Below are positions 13,166 through 21,517 of a stretch of 64,000 bases of DNA, in pieces. Where the stretch lies: NCBI RefSeq assembly GCF_020172685.1, contig NZ_CP083986.1, positions 3,174,895 through 3,238,894 of the forward strand, read 5' to 3'. The position numbers and the translations under genes were made by a program. Each line of letters begins with the position of its first letter. Within the stretch, counting starts at the first letter, position 1. The notes beneath the pieces were generated by a model. That model was not told where the DNA came from, searched no databases, and worked only from the letters and a program-made list of their open reading frames with translations. The DNA comes from [Mycobacterium] nativiensis. Its GTDB lineage: Bacteria > Actinomycetota > Actinomycetes > Mycobacteriales > Mycobacteriaceae.

Positions 13166-14886
13166 TGGCTCGGCTGTCCCGAGAGCACTATGCGCAATTG
13201 TTCGGTCCGACCACCGGTGACCGGATCAGGCTGGCCGACACCGATCTGCTGGTGGAGATCACCGAAGACCGCAGCGGGGGGCCCGGGCACGCCGGCGACG
13301 AGGCGATCTTCGGCGGCGGCAAGGTGCTGCGCGAGTCGATGGGCCAGGGTCGCGCGACCCGGGCCGACGGCGCTCCCGACACCGTCATCACCGGCGCGGT
13401 CATCATCGACTATTGGGGAATCATCAAGGCCGACATCGGGATCCGCGACGGGCGCATCGTCGCGATCGGTAAGGCCGGAAACCCCGACACGATGGACGGC
13501 ATCCACCCGGACCTGGTGGTCGGGCCATCTACCGAGATCGTCAGCGGCAACGGCTACCTTGTCACCGCCGGCGCCGTGGACTGTCACGTCCACCTGATCT
13601 GCCCCCAGCAGATCCCCGAGGCGCTCGGTTCGGGGATCACGACCCTCATCGGTGGCGGCACCGGGCCCGCCGAAGGAACCAAGGCCACGACGGTCACCCC
13701 CGGCGGCTGGCACCTGGCCCGGATGCTGGAGGCGTTGGACTCGTGGCCGGTCAACGTCGCGCTGCTCGGCAGGGGCAGCACCGTCAACCCAGCCTCGTTG
13801 TGGGAGCAGTTGCGTGACGGCGCTTCGGGTTTCAAGCTGCACGAGGACTGGGGCGCGACGCCGGCGGCAATCGACGCCTGCCTGACCGTCGCGCAGGCCG
13901 CCGGGGTGCAGGTGGCGCTGCACACCGACACCCTCAACGAGATGGGGTTCGTGGAGGACACCCTTGCCGCCATCGCCGGCCGGCCGATCCACACCTACCA
14001 CACCGAGGGGGCCGGCGGCGGGCACGCGCCCGACATCATCACCGTCGCAGGACAACCCAACGTGTTGCCCAGTTCCACCAATCCGACCCGCCCCCACACG
14101 GTCAACACCCTCGACGAGCATCTGGACATGCTGATGGTCTGCCATCACCTCAATCCCGCGGTGCCCGAAGACCTGGCATTCGCCGAGAGCCGGATCCGGC
14201 CGTCGACCATCGCCGCCGAGGACCTGCTGCACGACATGGGTGCGATCTCGATGATCGGCAGCGACTCCCAGGCGATGGGCCGCATCGGCGAGGTGGTGCT
14301 GCGCACCTGGCAGACCGCCCATGTGATGAAGCGCCGGCGCGGTGCGCTGCCCGGCGACGGCGCGGCCGACAACACCCGGGTCCGGCGTTACGTCGCGAAA
14401 TACACCATCTGCCCGGCGATCGCCCATGGGCTGCACCACGAGATCGGTTCCGTGGAGGTGGGCAAGCTCGCCGACCTGGTGTTGTGGAAGCCGGCGTTCT
14501 TCGGCGTCCGCCCGCACGCCGTGCTCAAGGGCGGCGCGATCGCCTGGGCCGAGATGGGCGACGCCAACGCGTCGATACCCACCCCGCAGCCGGTGTTTCC
14601 CAGGCCGATGTTCGGCGCCGCGGCAGGCGTGGCCGCAGCCACGTCGGTGCACTTCGTCGCGCCGCAGGCCATCGACGCCGGCCTGGCCGAGAGGCTGGCG
14701 GTCAACCGGCGACTGGTTCCGGTTGCCGATGTCCGCTCGATCGGTAAGGCGCAGATGCCGCTCAATGACGCGCTGCCCGACATCGTCGTGGACCCCGACA
14801 CCTTCACCGTGCGCATCGACGGCGAGGTCTGGGAGGAACAACCGGCGGCTGAACTGCCGATGGCCCAACGCTACTTCCTGTTCTGA
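13165..14886 (+). CDS. ureC: Urease alpha (catalytic) subunit
   Basis: 573-residue catalytic subunit with the di-nickel site. All ligands are visible: HVH at 141-143, the lysine to be carbamylated (K224 in GFKLHEDWG), H253 in [10 protein letters not shown]279 in IHTYHTEG and D367 in GSDSQAMG. The flap region has the cysteine and two histidines of [13 protein letters not shown] (326-328). The protein is full length with no disruption. Activity needs nickel delivery by UreF, UreG and UreD, all encoded immediately downstream. A large open frame on the opposite strand across this gene is a high-GC shadow. Confidence 0.97.
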   Translation: MARLSREHYAQLFGPTTGDRIRLADTDLLVEITEDRSGGPGHAGDEAIFGGGKVLRESMGQGRATRADGAPDTVITGAVIIDYWGIIKADIGIRDGRIVAIGKAGNPDTMDGIHPDLVVGPSTEIVSGNGYLVTAGAVDCHVHLICPQQIPEALGSGITTLIGGGTGPAEGTKATTVTPGGWHLARMLEALDSWPVNVALLGRGSTVNPASLWEQLRDGASGFKLHEDWGATPAAIDACLTVAQAAGVQVALHTDTLNEMGFVEDTLAAIAGRPIHTYHTEGAGGGHAPDIITVAGQPNVLPSSTNPTRPHTVNTLDEHLDMLMVCHHLNPAVPEDLAFAESRIRPSTIAAEDLLHDMGAISMIGSDSQAMGRIGEVVLRTWQTAHVMKRRRGALPGDGAADNTRVRRYVAKYTICPAIAHGLHHEIGSVEVGKLADLVLWKPAFFGVRPHAVLKGGAIAWAEMGDANASIPTPQPVFPRPMFGAAAGVAAATSVHFVAPQAIDAGLAERLAVNRRLVPVADVRSIGKAQMPLNDALPDIVVDPDTFTVRIDGEVWEEQPAAELPMAQRYFLF

Positions 14887-14896
14887 TGGCACCGTG

Positions 14897-15532
14897 ATGT
14901 CTGGATTGGCGACGCTGCTCTCCCTCGCCGATTCACGGCTGCCGGTCGGCGGACACGTGCACTCCGGTGGCCTGGAGGAAGCCGTGACCAGTGGGCTGGT
15001 GACCGACCTGGCCACGCTGGAAGCCTTTCTGGTGCGCCGGATCCGCAGCCACGGTCTGGTGACCGCCTCGATCGCGGCAGCGGTGCACCGGGGCGATCTC
15101 AGCGTCTCCGACGCCGACGCCGAGACCGACGCACGAACCCCGGCTCCGGCTTCCAGGCAGGCGTCTCGCAGCCAGGGACGCGGCCTGGCGCGGCTGGCGC
15201 GGCGAGTCTGGCCCGACCCGTGCTGGGACGGGCTCGACACCCGGCCGCACCTGGCCACCGTCGCCGGTCTGGTGGGCGCGGTCAGCGGCCTGAGCCCCGG
15301 CCAGAACGCGCTGACGCTGGTGTACACCTCGATGACCAGCCCGGCGACCGCCGCGCAACGCCTGCTGGCGCTGGATCCGGCCGATGTCGCCGCCCTGACC
15401 TTCGGCCTGGCCGGCCTGTGCGAGCGCACCGCCGCCGAGGCGACCACCGGTCTGGCCGACCTGTCCGATCCCCTGCTGGACACGCTCGCCCAGCGACACA
15501 CCACCCGCGAGCGCCCGCTGTTTGTTTCGTGA
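14897..15532 (+). CDS. ureF: Urease accessory protein UreF
   Basis: 211-residue UreF, an all-helical accessory protein that joins UreD and UreG in the urease activation complex and controls the fidelity of metal insertion. Family features are [24 protein letters not shown] at the N-terminus, the H and Y/T block [28 protein letters not shown] and the C-terminal [12 protein letters not shown]. The ATG at 14897 lies ten bases after the ureC stop, in the CCGTGATG context; a GTG just before it is possible. Sequence varies widely in this family, so recognition rests on these blocks and on the operon position. Confidence 0.92.
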   Translation: MSGLATLLSLADSRLPVGGHVHSGGLEEAVTSGLVTDLATLEAFLVRRIRSHGLVTASIAAAVHRGDLSVSDADAETDARTPAPASRQASRSQGRGLARLARRVWPDPCWDGLDTRPHLATVAGLVGAVSGLSPGQNALTLVYTSMTSPATAAQRLLALDPADVAALTFGLAGLCERTAAEATTGLADLSDPLLDTLAQRHTTRERPLFVS

Positions 15533-15542
15533 AAGGAGCCTC

Positions 15543-16223
15543 ATGCCACCACATTTCCTCGATGGTGCGCCGCACACCCATGCCGATCGGCCGAAACGAG
15601 TCCGCAAGCCCGGTGAACCGCTGCGCATCGGCGTGGGCGGCCCGGTCGGCTCCGGCAAGACGGCGCTGGTCGCCGCGCTGTGCCGGCAGTTACGGGACGA
15701 GTTGTCACTGGCGGTGCTGACCAACGACATCTACACCACCGAGGACGCCGACTTCCTGCGCAAGCACGCGGTGCTCCCCGATGACCGGATTTCGGCGGTG
15801 CAGACCGGCGGCTGCCCGCACACCGCGATCCGGGACGACATCACCGCGAATCTGGATGCCATCGATGACCTGATGGCCGCGCACAGCGGGCTTGATCTGA
15901 TTCTGGTCGAGTCCGGTGGCGACAATCTGACCGCGACGTTCTCCTCGGGGCTGATCGATGTGCAGATCTTCGTCGTCGATGTGGCCGGTGGCGACAAGGT
16001 GCCGCGCAAGGGCGGTCCCGGAGTCACTTTCTCGGATCTGTTGGTGGTGAACAAGACCGACCTGGCACCGATGGTCGGCGCTGATCTGCAGGTGATGGCA
16101 CGCGATGCCGCCACGGTGCGCGACGGCCGGCCCACGGTGCTGCAGTCGTTGACCGAAGACCCGGCCGCCACCGAGGTCCTGGCCTGGGTCCGGGACCAGT
16201 TGCGCGAGCATTCGAACCTGTGA
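15543..16223 (+). CDS. ureG: Urease accessory GTPase UreG
   Basis: 226-residue SIMIBI-class GTPase that delivers nickel to apo-urease. The P-loop GGPVGSGKT lies near residue 31, the switch/metal motif with the CPH triplet ([11 protein letters not shown]) near 83, and the base-specificity motif NKTDL near 163. The N-terminus has only two or three histidines ([13 protein letters not shown]), a short version of the His-rich tail that stores nickel in some species. The ATG at 15543 is preceded by AAAGGAG; an upstream start in the same frame would overlap ureF. The ureD start overlaps its stop codon. Confidence 0.95.
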   Translation: MPPHFLDGAPHTHADRPKRVRKPGEPLRIGVGGPVGSGKTALVAALCRQLRDELSLAVLTNDIYTTEDADFLRKHAVLPDDRISAVQTGGCPHTAIRDDITANLDAIDDLMAAHSGLDLILVESGGDNLTATFSSGLIDVQIFVVDVAGGDKVPRKGGPGVTFSDLLVVNKTDLAPMVGADLQVMARDAATVRDGRPTVLQSLTEDPAATEVLAWVRDQLREHSNL

Positions 16224-16867
16224 TGCATTCCCGCCTCACGGTGATCGCCTGCCCGAACCGGCTGCCGCGCATCGAATTCGGTGGCGGCTTGGCGGCCCGC
16301 CGCACCGGACCCGACACGGTGCATCTGGTGTCGGCGGCCGCCACTCCCCTGGGCGGCGACGTCATCGAGGTCCGCCTGATCGTGGAGTCCGGTGCCCGGC
16401 TGATGCTACGCAGCGCGGCCGCCACCGTGGTGCTGCCCGGTGCCGCGACCCTGACCTCGCACGCGGATTGGCAGATCGAGGTGGCCGGCGAACTGGACAT
16501 CGACCTTGAGCCGACCATCGTCGCCGCTGACGCCCGGCATGCCTGCCTCACCGCTTTACACCTCCACGACGGCGGATCGGCGCGGCTGCGGGAGCGAGTG
16601 CAGGTCGGTAGGTCCGGGGAGCGGCAGGGCTTCTGGTCGGGAACACTGCGGGTCGACCGGAACCACCGCCCGCTGCTGCGTCACCGGCTCGATCTCGGGG
16701 CGGGATCGCTCTCCGATGACGTGCTGTACGCGCCGCGGGCAACAGTCAGTGAATTTCGTTATCCCGCCATATGTTCCACCGCGTCAGCCGACCCGCGGTG
16801 GACGGTGCTCGCACTGGCCGGCGGCGGCACCCTGAGCACCCGCCAGGATGACCTGCTGACGCCCTAG
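16223..16867 (+). CDS. ureD: Urease accessory protein UreD
   Basis: 214-residue UreD (UreH) scaffold that binds the urease apoenzyme and recruits UreF and UreG. Recognisable blocks are LVSAAATPLGGDVIEVRLIVESGARLMLRS and the FWSGTLRVDR region near residue 135. It is shorter than the roughly 270-residue proteobacterial protein, which I believe is normal for mycobacteria. The ATG overlaps the ureG stop (TGATG); a GTG one codon before (16220) is an alternative. It is the last gene of the operon. No ureE nickel chaperone is present between or next to these genes. Confidence 0.88.
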   Translation: MHSRLTVIACPNRLPRIEFGGGLAARRTGPDTVHLVSAAATPLGGDVIEVRLIVESGARLMLRSAAATVVLPGAATLTSHADWQIEVAGELDIDLEPTIVAADARHACLTALHLHDGGSARLRERVQVGRSGERQGFWSGTLRVDRNHRPLLRHRLDLGAGSLSDDVLYAPRATVSEFRYPAICSTASADPRWTVLALAGGGTLSTRQDDLLTP

Positions 16868-16912
16868 TCTCGCGCGCTGTTGAATTGGACCTGCTCATTG
16901 ACCTGGTACCGA

Positions 16913-17638
16913 TTACCCACGCGGGTCTTTGGCGGTCGACCCCGACGGTGTCCAATTCTTCGAATCCACAGGAGAAAAGCTGGATTCCTTGCCGTCAAGG
17001 CGTCGGGCACGTTGCGTGGTCAAGGTGGTCAGCACCTCGTCGGGCAGCGGTGTGGTGAAGATGTTGTTGACCGCGGTGTATTCCGCGGCGAGTCGGCCCA
17101 CGGCACCCAGTGCACCCGTGTCGATCCGGCCGCGCGGCAGGTAGAGGTCGTCCCGCACATGAATCTTCTGGACGCGTCCCCACACGACATGGTCGGGCAG
17201 GGGAGGCATCGGAATGATGCGGTCGAGGACGCATTCGAACGAGATGGGGGCTTCGGCGATGCGTGGAACCGATATGGTTTCACACGGAGCCCGTTCGATA
17301 CCCACCTCGTCAAATTCGTCTGCCTCCCAGTGAAATTCGTAGGCCGAGTCGTTGAGGACACCGGCTTGGGCAACAGAGGCGATATTGATGACGAACTCAC
17401 CCGTGTCTCGAATGTTGACGAAGGTGTCTTTGAGCGTGACCCCGTCGGAGCGCGGCAGCAGGGTGATGGACAAAGTGGGGGGCTGCCGCCCGACGACCGT
17501 GAAGAAGGATATCGGCGCGATGTTGCCCACGCCCAGCGCCGAGGAGGTGCTGACCCAGGCGATGGGACGGGGCAGGACGCTGCCGATCAGCAGTTTGTAA
17601 TTCGACGCGACGTCAAGATCGGCGGGATCGATGATCAT
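16913..17638 (-). CDS. Flavin reductase-like (FMN-binding split-barrel) protein
   Basis: 241 residues with the flavin reductase-like domain: VLPRPIAWVST at residues about 21-31, LGVGNIAPISFFTVVGRQPPTL, then KDTFVNIRDTGEFVINI near 80. Such proteins bind FMN and use NAD(P)H to reduce it or act as small flavin-dependent reductases. The substrate is not predictable. The ATG at 17638 begins MIIDPADLD; the upstream frame is non-conserved. It sits 70 bases downstream of a TetR gene on the same strand, and both are probably controlled by the two palindromes before that gene. Confidence 0.82.
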   Translation of the reverse strand: MIIDPADLDVASNYKLLIGSVLPRPIAWVSTSSALGVGNIAPISFFTVVGRQPPTLSITLLPRSDGVTLKDTFVNIRDTGEFVINIASVAQAGVLNDSAYEFHWEADEFDEVGIERAPCETISVPRIAEAPISFECVLDRIIPMPPLPDHVVWGRVQKIHVRDDLYLPRGRIDTGALGAVGRLAAEYTAVNNIFTTPLPDEVLTTLTTQRARRLDGKESSFSPVDSKNWTPSGSTAKDPRG

Positions 17639-17708
17639 GGTGTCCTCAATGTCCAGGGTGGGGATAGGCCTCAGAGTCCGCTGATTCTGCGCGCTTTGCC
17701 GGATGCGG

Positions 17709-18275
17709 TCATCGGGGCAGTAGCACCTCGGCTGCATCCTTCGCCCAGTTCGCGGGCTCCGGCGAGGTCGAAATTGCAGCCGTCACCATTGCGCCCTCCG
17801 CGAGCAGCGCCACCTGCGCGCCAACACTTGCGGTGGCGCCGGCAGCGATGACCAAATCAGTTACGTAGGACTGGAATTCGCTCTTATGCCGTCGGGCGAT
17901 CCCGACGATCTCCGGTGAGGTGGCGCCGGATTCCCCGAACGCATTGATGAACGCGCAGCCGCGGAAACCCGGCGCTTCGAACCAGCACTGCAGCCAGTCG
18001 AAGATGGCCAGAACCTGCCCGCGGGGGCCGGTGTCGACCGCGGATACATGCGCCTTGAGCGAGTCAAGCCAGCGGTCGTTGCGTCGTTCGAGGTAGGCGC
18101 AGACCAACTTCATCTTTGAAGGGAACAGGCGATAGAGACGACGCAGTGCCAGGCCCGACGCGGATCGAACGTCGTCCATGCCGACCGCATGGATGCCGCG
18201 TTCATAGAACAGCCGCTCCGCCGCGTCCAACGCCTGGTCTCGGGCGGGGTCAATTGCCGCTTCTGCGAGAACCAT
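17709..18275 (-). CDS. TetR/AcrR family regulator
   Basis: 188-residue TetR-type repressor. The N-terminal helix-turn-helix lies at about residues 10-55 (ALDAAERLFYERGIHAVGMDDVRSASGLALRRLYRLF, followed by PSKMKLVCAYL). The C-terminal ligand-binding part contains GFRGCAFINAFGE, typical of the YxaF/LmrA-like subgroup. The ATG at 18275 lies inside a perfect 8-bp-arm palindrome, with a TACCCT -10 element just upstream, so the transcript is probably leaderless and the gene autorepressed. It is followed by a flavin reductase gene, the likely target. The effector is unknown, possibly a quinone or other electrophile. Confidence 0.85.
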   Translation of the reverse strand: MVLAEAAIDPARDQALDAAERLFYERGIHAVGMDDVRSASGLALRRLYRLFPSKMKLVCAYLERRNDRWLDSLKAHVSAVDTGPRGQVLAIFDWLQCWFEAPGFRGCAFINAFGESGATSPEIVGIARRHKSEFQSYVTDLVIAAGATASVGAQVALLAEGAMVTAAISTSPEPANWAKDAAEVLLPR

Positions 18276-18284
18276 CGTTCTCGC
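18265..18284. promoter_or_regulatory. Operator 1 of the TetR/flavin reductase pair (perfect palindrome over the start codon)
   Basis: GCGAGAAC-catc-GTTCTCGC is a perfect inverted repeat with 8-bp arms and a 4-base centre. It covers the ATG of the TetR gene (18273-18275) and the expected transcription start. A second, nearly identical site lies 33 bp away, centre to centre (about three helical turns). Binding here would block initiation. Confidence 0.75.
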
Positions 18285-18290
18285 AGGGTA
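18285..18290 (-). promoter_or_regulatory. Candidate -10 element of the TetR gene
   Basis: TACCCT on the minus strand fits the mycobacterial TANNNT -10 pattern and lies nine bases before the ATG, the spacing expected for a leaderless mRNA. It is exactly between the two palindromes, so both operators flank the promoter. Confidence 0.5.
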
Positions 18291-18297
18291 GCACACG

Positions 18298-18317
18298 GCG
18301 AGAACGCTGGTTCTCAC
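18298..18317. promoter_or_regulatory. Operator 2 of the TetR/flavin reductase pair
   Basis: GCGAGAAC-gctg-GTTCTCAC matches operator 1 in both arms except for one base (7 of 8 pairs). It covers the expected -35 region of the TetR promoter. The shared half-site is GCGAGAAC with a 4-base centre. Confidence 0.7.
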
Positions 18318-18356
18318 CATCGTTGAACCCAAGGCACGCCGCTGGAACCGCCGGCC

Positions 18357-19850
18357 CTACAGCTCCCCGGCCTCCACCGCCTCGCGGGTGTGTTGGGCGC
18401 GGGCGATCTGGTCGGCCGAGAACCCGATGAACAGCGCAGCCGCGCCCACCAGCAGCGCGATCGCGGCCACCCACAACAGCGAATAGGTGTAGCCGGCCCC
18501 GAGCGCGTCCAGCTGCGCCGGCGTCATGTTCTTGACCGGACCGCTGGTGCCGCCCAGGTACAGCGTGCGGGAGACCTGGACGGCCTGGATGATGACCAGC
18601 ACCACCGGGCCGCCCAGGTTGTAGACCATCAGCGTGACCGCCGACACCGGGCCGATCTCCCGCGGGCCGACGTCGGTGAGTGCGCACAACGGCAGCACCA
18701 CCGCGATCATCCCGATGCCCAGACCTCCGACGACGATGGGCGCGAACAGGTTCGGGAAGTACGGGATGCTGCGCGTCAGTGTGGAGCCGTAGAGCATGGC
18801 GCCCAGCACCAGTGCCCCACCGCCGATCACCAGCCAGCGCGGCGCGATCAGCACCGCCAGCCGCGCGGCCAGCACGGTGCCCAGGCCGAACGCGATCGCG
18901 AACGGGATGAAGGAGATCCCGGCCCGCAACGCCGAGTAGCCGAGCACGTCCTGCACCAGCAGGGCGATCATCACCGTCAGCGTCAACATCACTCCGCCGG
19001 CCAGGAACAGCGAGACGAACGTCATCACCCGGTTGCGGTTGTCGAACACCGCGGCCGGCACCAGTGGGTTCTGTGCCGCGCGCTCGACCGCCAGGAAGGC
19101 GCCCAAGAACACCAGCGTGGCCAGGCCGGCGGCGAAGACCAGTGGGCCCCTCCAGCCCTGCGGCGGCCCCTGGGTGAAGAACAGCACCGCGGCGCTGCAC
19201 CCGGCCGTGGCCAACAGTGCGCCGGGTAGGTCGAGTCGCAGCCGTTCACGGTGGGTCTCGGTCACCCGGGTCACCGCGATCGCGATGATGACGAGCCCGA
19301 TCGGGATGTTGATCAGGAATGCCAGCCGCCACGACACCACGGTCAGCGCCCCACCGAGCACCAGGCCGAGCACCGAACCGATGCCCTGCATGGCCGCCGA
19401 CACCGCCAGGGCCTGGTTGCGGGCCCGCCCGGGGGTGTACGTGGTCGCGATCAGCGCCAAGCCGGTGGGAGCGGCCACCGCCGCGCCGACGCCCTGCACC
19501 GCCCGCGACACGATCAGCGTGGCCGGATCGGCGGCCACCCCGCACACCAGCGACGCGAGGGTGAACAGCCCGACGCCGGACACGAACGCCCGCTTCTGGC
19601 CGATGGCGTCGCCGACCCGCCCGCCGAGCAGCAGCAGGCCGCCGAAGGTCAGTACGTAGGCGGTGATGACCCAACTCTTGGCGGCGTCCGACAGGTCCAG
19701 GTCGGCCTGCATCCGGGGCAGCGCCACCACGACGATGGTGCCGTCCAGCGTCGACATCAGCTGCATCCCGGTGATCGCCACGATGGCGACACCGAGCACG
19801 CTGGACGACAACGGCTGACCGGCCGACTGGGATCTACCCGGCGCGGCCAT
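18357..19850 (-). CDS. MFS drug exporter, EfpA paralogue (14-TM DHA2 type)
   Basis: 497-residue major facilitator transporter with about 14 hydrophobic segments. Motif A is visible (GGRVGDAIGQKR near residue 77), and motif C-like glycines lie in GSVLGLVLGGALTVVSWR near 158. It resembles the neighbouring EfpA along its whole length, including ITAYVLTFGGLLLLGGR and the late loop RTLYLGGTSGPVKNMT. It lacks the 30-residue N-terminal extension of that protein. The gene lies 53 bases downstream of efpA on the same strand, so a tandem duplication is the simplest origin. It probably exports drugs or lipids by H+ antiport; the substrate is unknown. Confidence 0.85.
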   Translation of the reverse strand: MAAPGRSQSAGQPLSSSVLGVAIVAITGMQLMSTLDGTIVVVALPRMQADLDLSDAAKSWVITAYVLTFGGLLLLGGRVGDAIGQKRAFVSGVGLFTLASLVCGVAADPATLIVSRAVQGVGAAVAAPTGLALIATTYTPGRARNQALAVSAAMQGIGSVLGLVLGGALTVVSWRLAFLINIPIGLVIIAIAVTRVTETHRERLRLDLPGALLATAGCSAAVLFFTQGPPQGWRGPLVFAAGLATLVFLGAFLAVERAAQNPLVPAAVFDNRNRVMTFVSLFLAGGVMLTLTVMIALLVQDVLGYSALRAGISFIPFAIAFGLGTVLAARLAVLIAPRWLVIGGGALVLGAMLYGSTLTRSIPYFPNLFAPIVVGGLGIGMIAVVLPLCALTDVGPREIGPVSAVTLMVYNLGGPVVLVIIQAVQVSRTLYLGGTSGPVKNMTPAQLDALGAGYTYSLLWVAAIALLVGAAALFIGFSADQIARAQHTREAVEAGEL

Positions 19851-19903
19851 AGCTGGCCAGCTTAGCGACGAGGCGCCTCGTCAGCGGGGATGTCCGGGGA
19901 AAG

Positions 19904-21484
19904 TTACAGGTTGCCGGCGCCGAAGGCGTCCTGCGCCTCCTGGGCGTGCGCGACCTGCTTGGCGGTGTACCCGATCAGCAGCGAGATGGCCCCGACCAGC
20001 ACCGCCACCGCGGCCACCCACAGCAGGCCGTAGGTGTAGCCGGCGTCGAGCGCGGCGATCTGCGTGTCATTCATGGTCTTGACCGGCATGTTGGTGCCGC
20101 CCAGGTACAGAGTGCGCGAGGTGATGACGGCCTGGATGATCGCCAGCACGATCGGCCCGCCCAGGTTCTGCAGCATCAGGGCGATGGCCGAGGTCGGGCC
20201 GATCTGGTCGAAGCCGACCCCGGCGATCGCCGACAGCATCAGCGGCACCACGATCATGCCGATCCCGATCCCACCGAGCACGATCAACGTCACGAAGTTC
20301 GGGAAGTACGAGAGGTTCCGGTCGACCGTGGAGCCGTAGATCATCGCCCCCAGCACCACGACGCCGCCGGCGATCACCAGCACCCGCGGCGGCAACAGCC
20401 GCACCAGCTGCGAGGACGCCCCCAGCCCGATGCCCAACCCGATCACGAACGGGATGAACCCGATCCCAGCGCGCAACGCGCTGTAGCCCATCAGGTCCTG
20501 CACGTACAGGCCGATGGTCACAGTGACGGTGAACAGCACCCCGCCGGCCAGGAAGATAGCCGCGAAGGTGGCCAGCCGGTTGCGGTCGCGGAACAGGCTG
20601 AACGGCACCACCGGGTTCTCCGCGGTGCGCTCCACCACCACGAACGCCAACAAGGCGACGACCGCCACCACGGCCGAGCCGATGGTGATGGTGGAGACCC
20701 AGCCCTTCTCCGGACCGATCGTGAACGCGAACACCGCGGCGGTGCACCCCATGGTCGCCAGCAGCGCACCGGCGGCGTCCAGCTTCATCCGCTCTCGGTT
20801 GGTCTCGGTCAGCACGGTACGGGCCAGGTAGATGATCAGCAGGCCGATCGGCACGTTGACGGCGAACGCCAGCCGCCACGACACCTCGGTCAGCGCACCG
20901 CCGATCACCAGGCCCATCACCGAACCGACGGCGGTCATCGCGCCGAACACCGCGGTGGCGGCATTGCGCGCCGGCCCCTTCGGGAAGGTGGTGGCGATGA
21001 GCGCCAACGCGGTCGGAGAGGCGATGGCAGCGCCGACCCCCTGCAGCAGGCGGGCGATCACCAGCGTCGGGGCGTCCCAGGCCACCGCGCACAGGACCGA
21101 GGCGATGGTGAACAGCGCGACGCCGCTGATGAAGGTCCGCTTGCGCCCGATGGTGTCGCCGAGCCGACCGCCCAGCAGCATCAGCCCGCCGAAGGTGAGC
21201 ACGTAGGCACTGATCACCCAGCCGCGACCGGCGTCGGACAGACCCAGCTCGTCCTGGATCTTAGGAAGCGCGACGATTGCCACGGTGCTGTCCATGGTGG
21301 CCAGCAACTGCATGCCACCGATGGCGATCACGGCGTAGATGAACCGGCGAGACGGCAGCCAGGACGACACAAACTTGCTGGTCCGGCTCACGAGATCGGA
21401 GCCGGTACGCACCGGGGGCTCTGACTCGGCGGCTTCCGTCGGCCGCTGCGCGGTCGCCCGTCCTGCATCATCGAGAGCAGTCAT
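19904..21484 (-). CDS. efpA: MFS efflux pump EfpA
   Basis: 526-residue transporter with 14 predicted membrane segments. A cytoplasmic N-terminal extension (about 45 residues) precedes RRFIYAVIAIGGMQLLATMD. Motif A reads GGRLGDTIGRKR and the loop RTLYLGGTNMPVKTM lies near the C-terminus. EfpA is an essential-family mycobacterial exporter linked to drug tolerance and, in structural work I recall, to lipid transport. It is encoded next to cysG and proS in M. tuberculosis; here the urease operon and a TetR pair separate it from proS. A TAGGGT hexamer eight bases before the ATG suggests a leaderless transcript. Confidence 0.92.
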   Translation of the reverse strand: MTALDDAGRATAQRPTEAAESEPPVRTGSDLVSRTSKFVSSWLPSRRFIYAVIAIGGMQLLATMDSTVAIVALPKIQDELGLSDAGRGWVISAYVLTFGGLMLLGGRLGDTIGRKRTFISGVALFTIASVLCAVAWDAPTLVIARLLQGVGAAIASPTALALIATTFPKGPARNAATAVFGAMTAVGSVMGLVIGGALTEVSWRLAFAVNVPIGLLIIYLARTVLTETNRERMKLDAAGALLATMGCTAAVFAFTIGPEKGWVSTITIGSAVVAVVALLAFVVVERTAENPVVPFSLFRDRNRLATFAAIFLAGGVLFTVTVTIGLYVQDLMGYSALRAGIGFIPFVIGLGIGLGASSQLVRLLPPRVLVIAGGVVVLGAMIYGSTVDRNLSYFPNFVTLIVLGGIGIGMIVVPLMLSAIAGVGFDQIGPTSAIALMLQNLGGPIVLAIIQAVITSRTLYLGGTNMPVKTMNDTQIAALDAGYTYGLLWVAAVAVLVGAISLLIGYTAKQVAHAQEAQDAFGAGNL

Positions 21485-21492
21485 AACCGGCT

Positions 21493-21498
21493 ACCCTA
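21493..21498 (-). promoter_or_regulatory. Candidate -10 element of efpA
   Basis: TAGGGT on the minus strand fits TANNNT, is preceded by TG, and ends eight bases before the efpA ATG. The surrounding 30 bases are AT-rich (TTTAAACAGCTCTTAATATT), unusual for this genome. No clear -35 element is visible. Confidence 0.45.
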
Positions 21499-21517
21499 CA
21501 GTAATATTAAGAGCTGT

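Noticed and set aside
12754..15504. Very long open frame (over 900 codons) on the minus strand, opposite the urease genes
   Set aside because: High-GC shadow frame: its product has no domain, is rich in Arg/Gly/Ala, and the plus strand carries intact urease subunits with active-site residues.
16868..16912. Possible terminator or extra small gene between ureD and the flavin reductase gene
   Set aside because: Only 45 bases, no inverted repeat and no coding signal.
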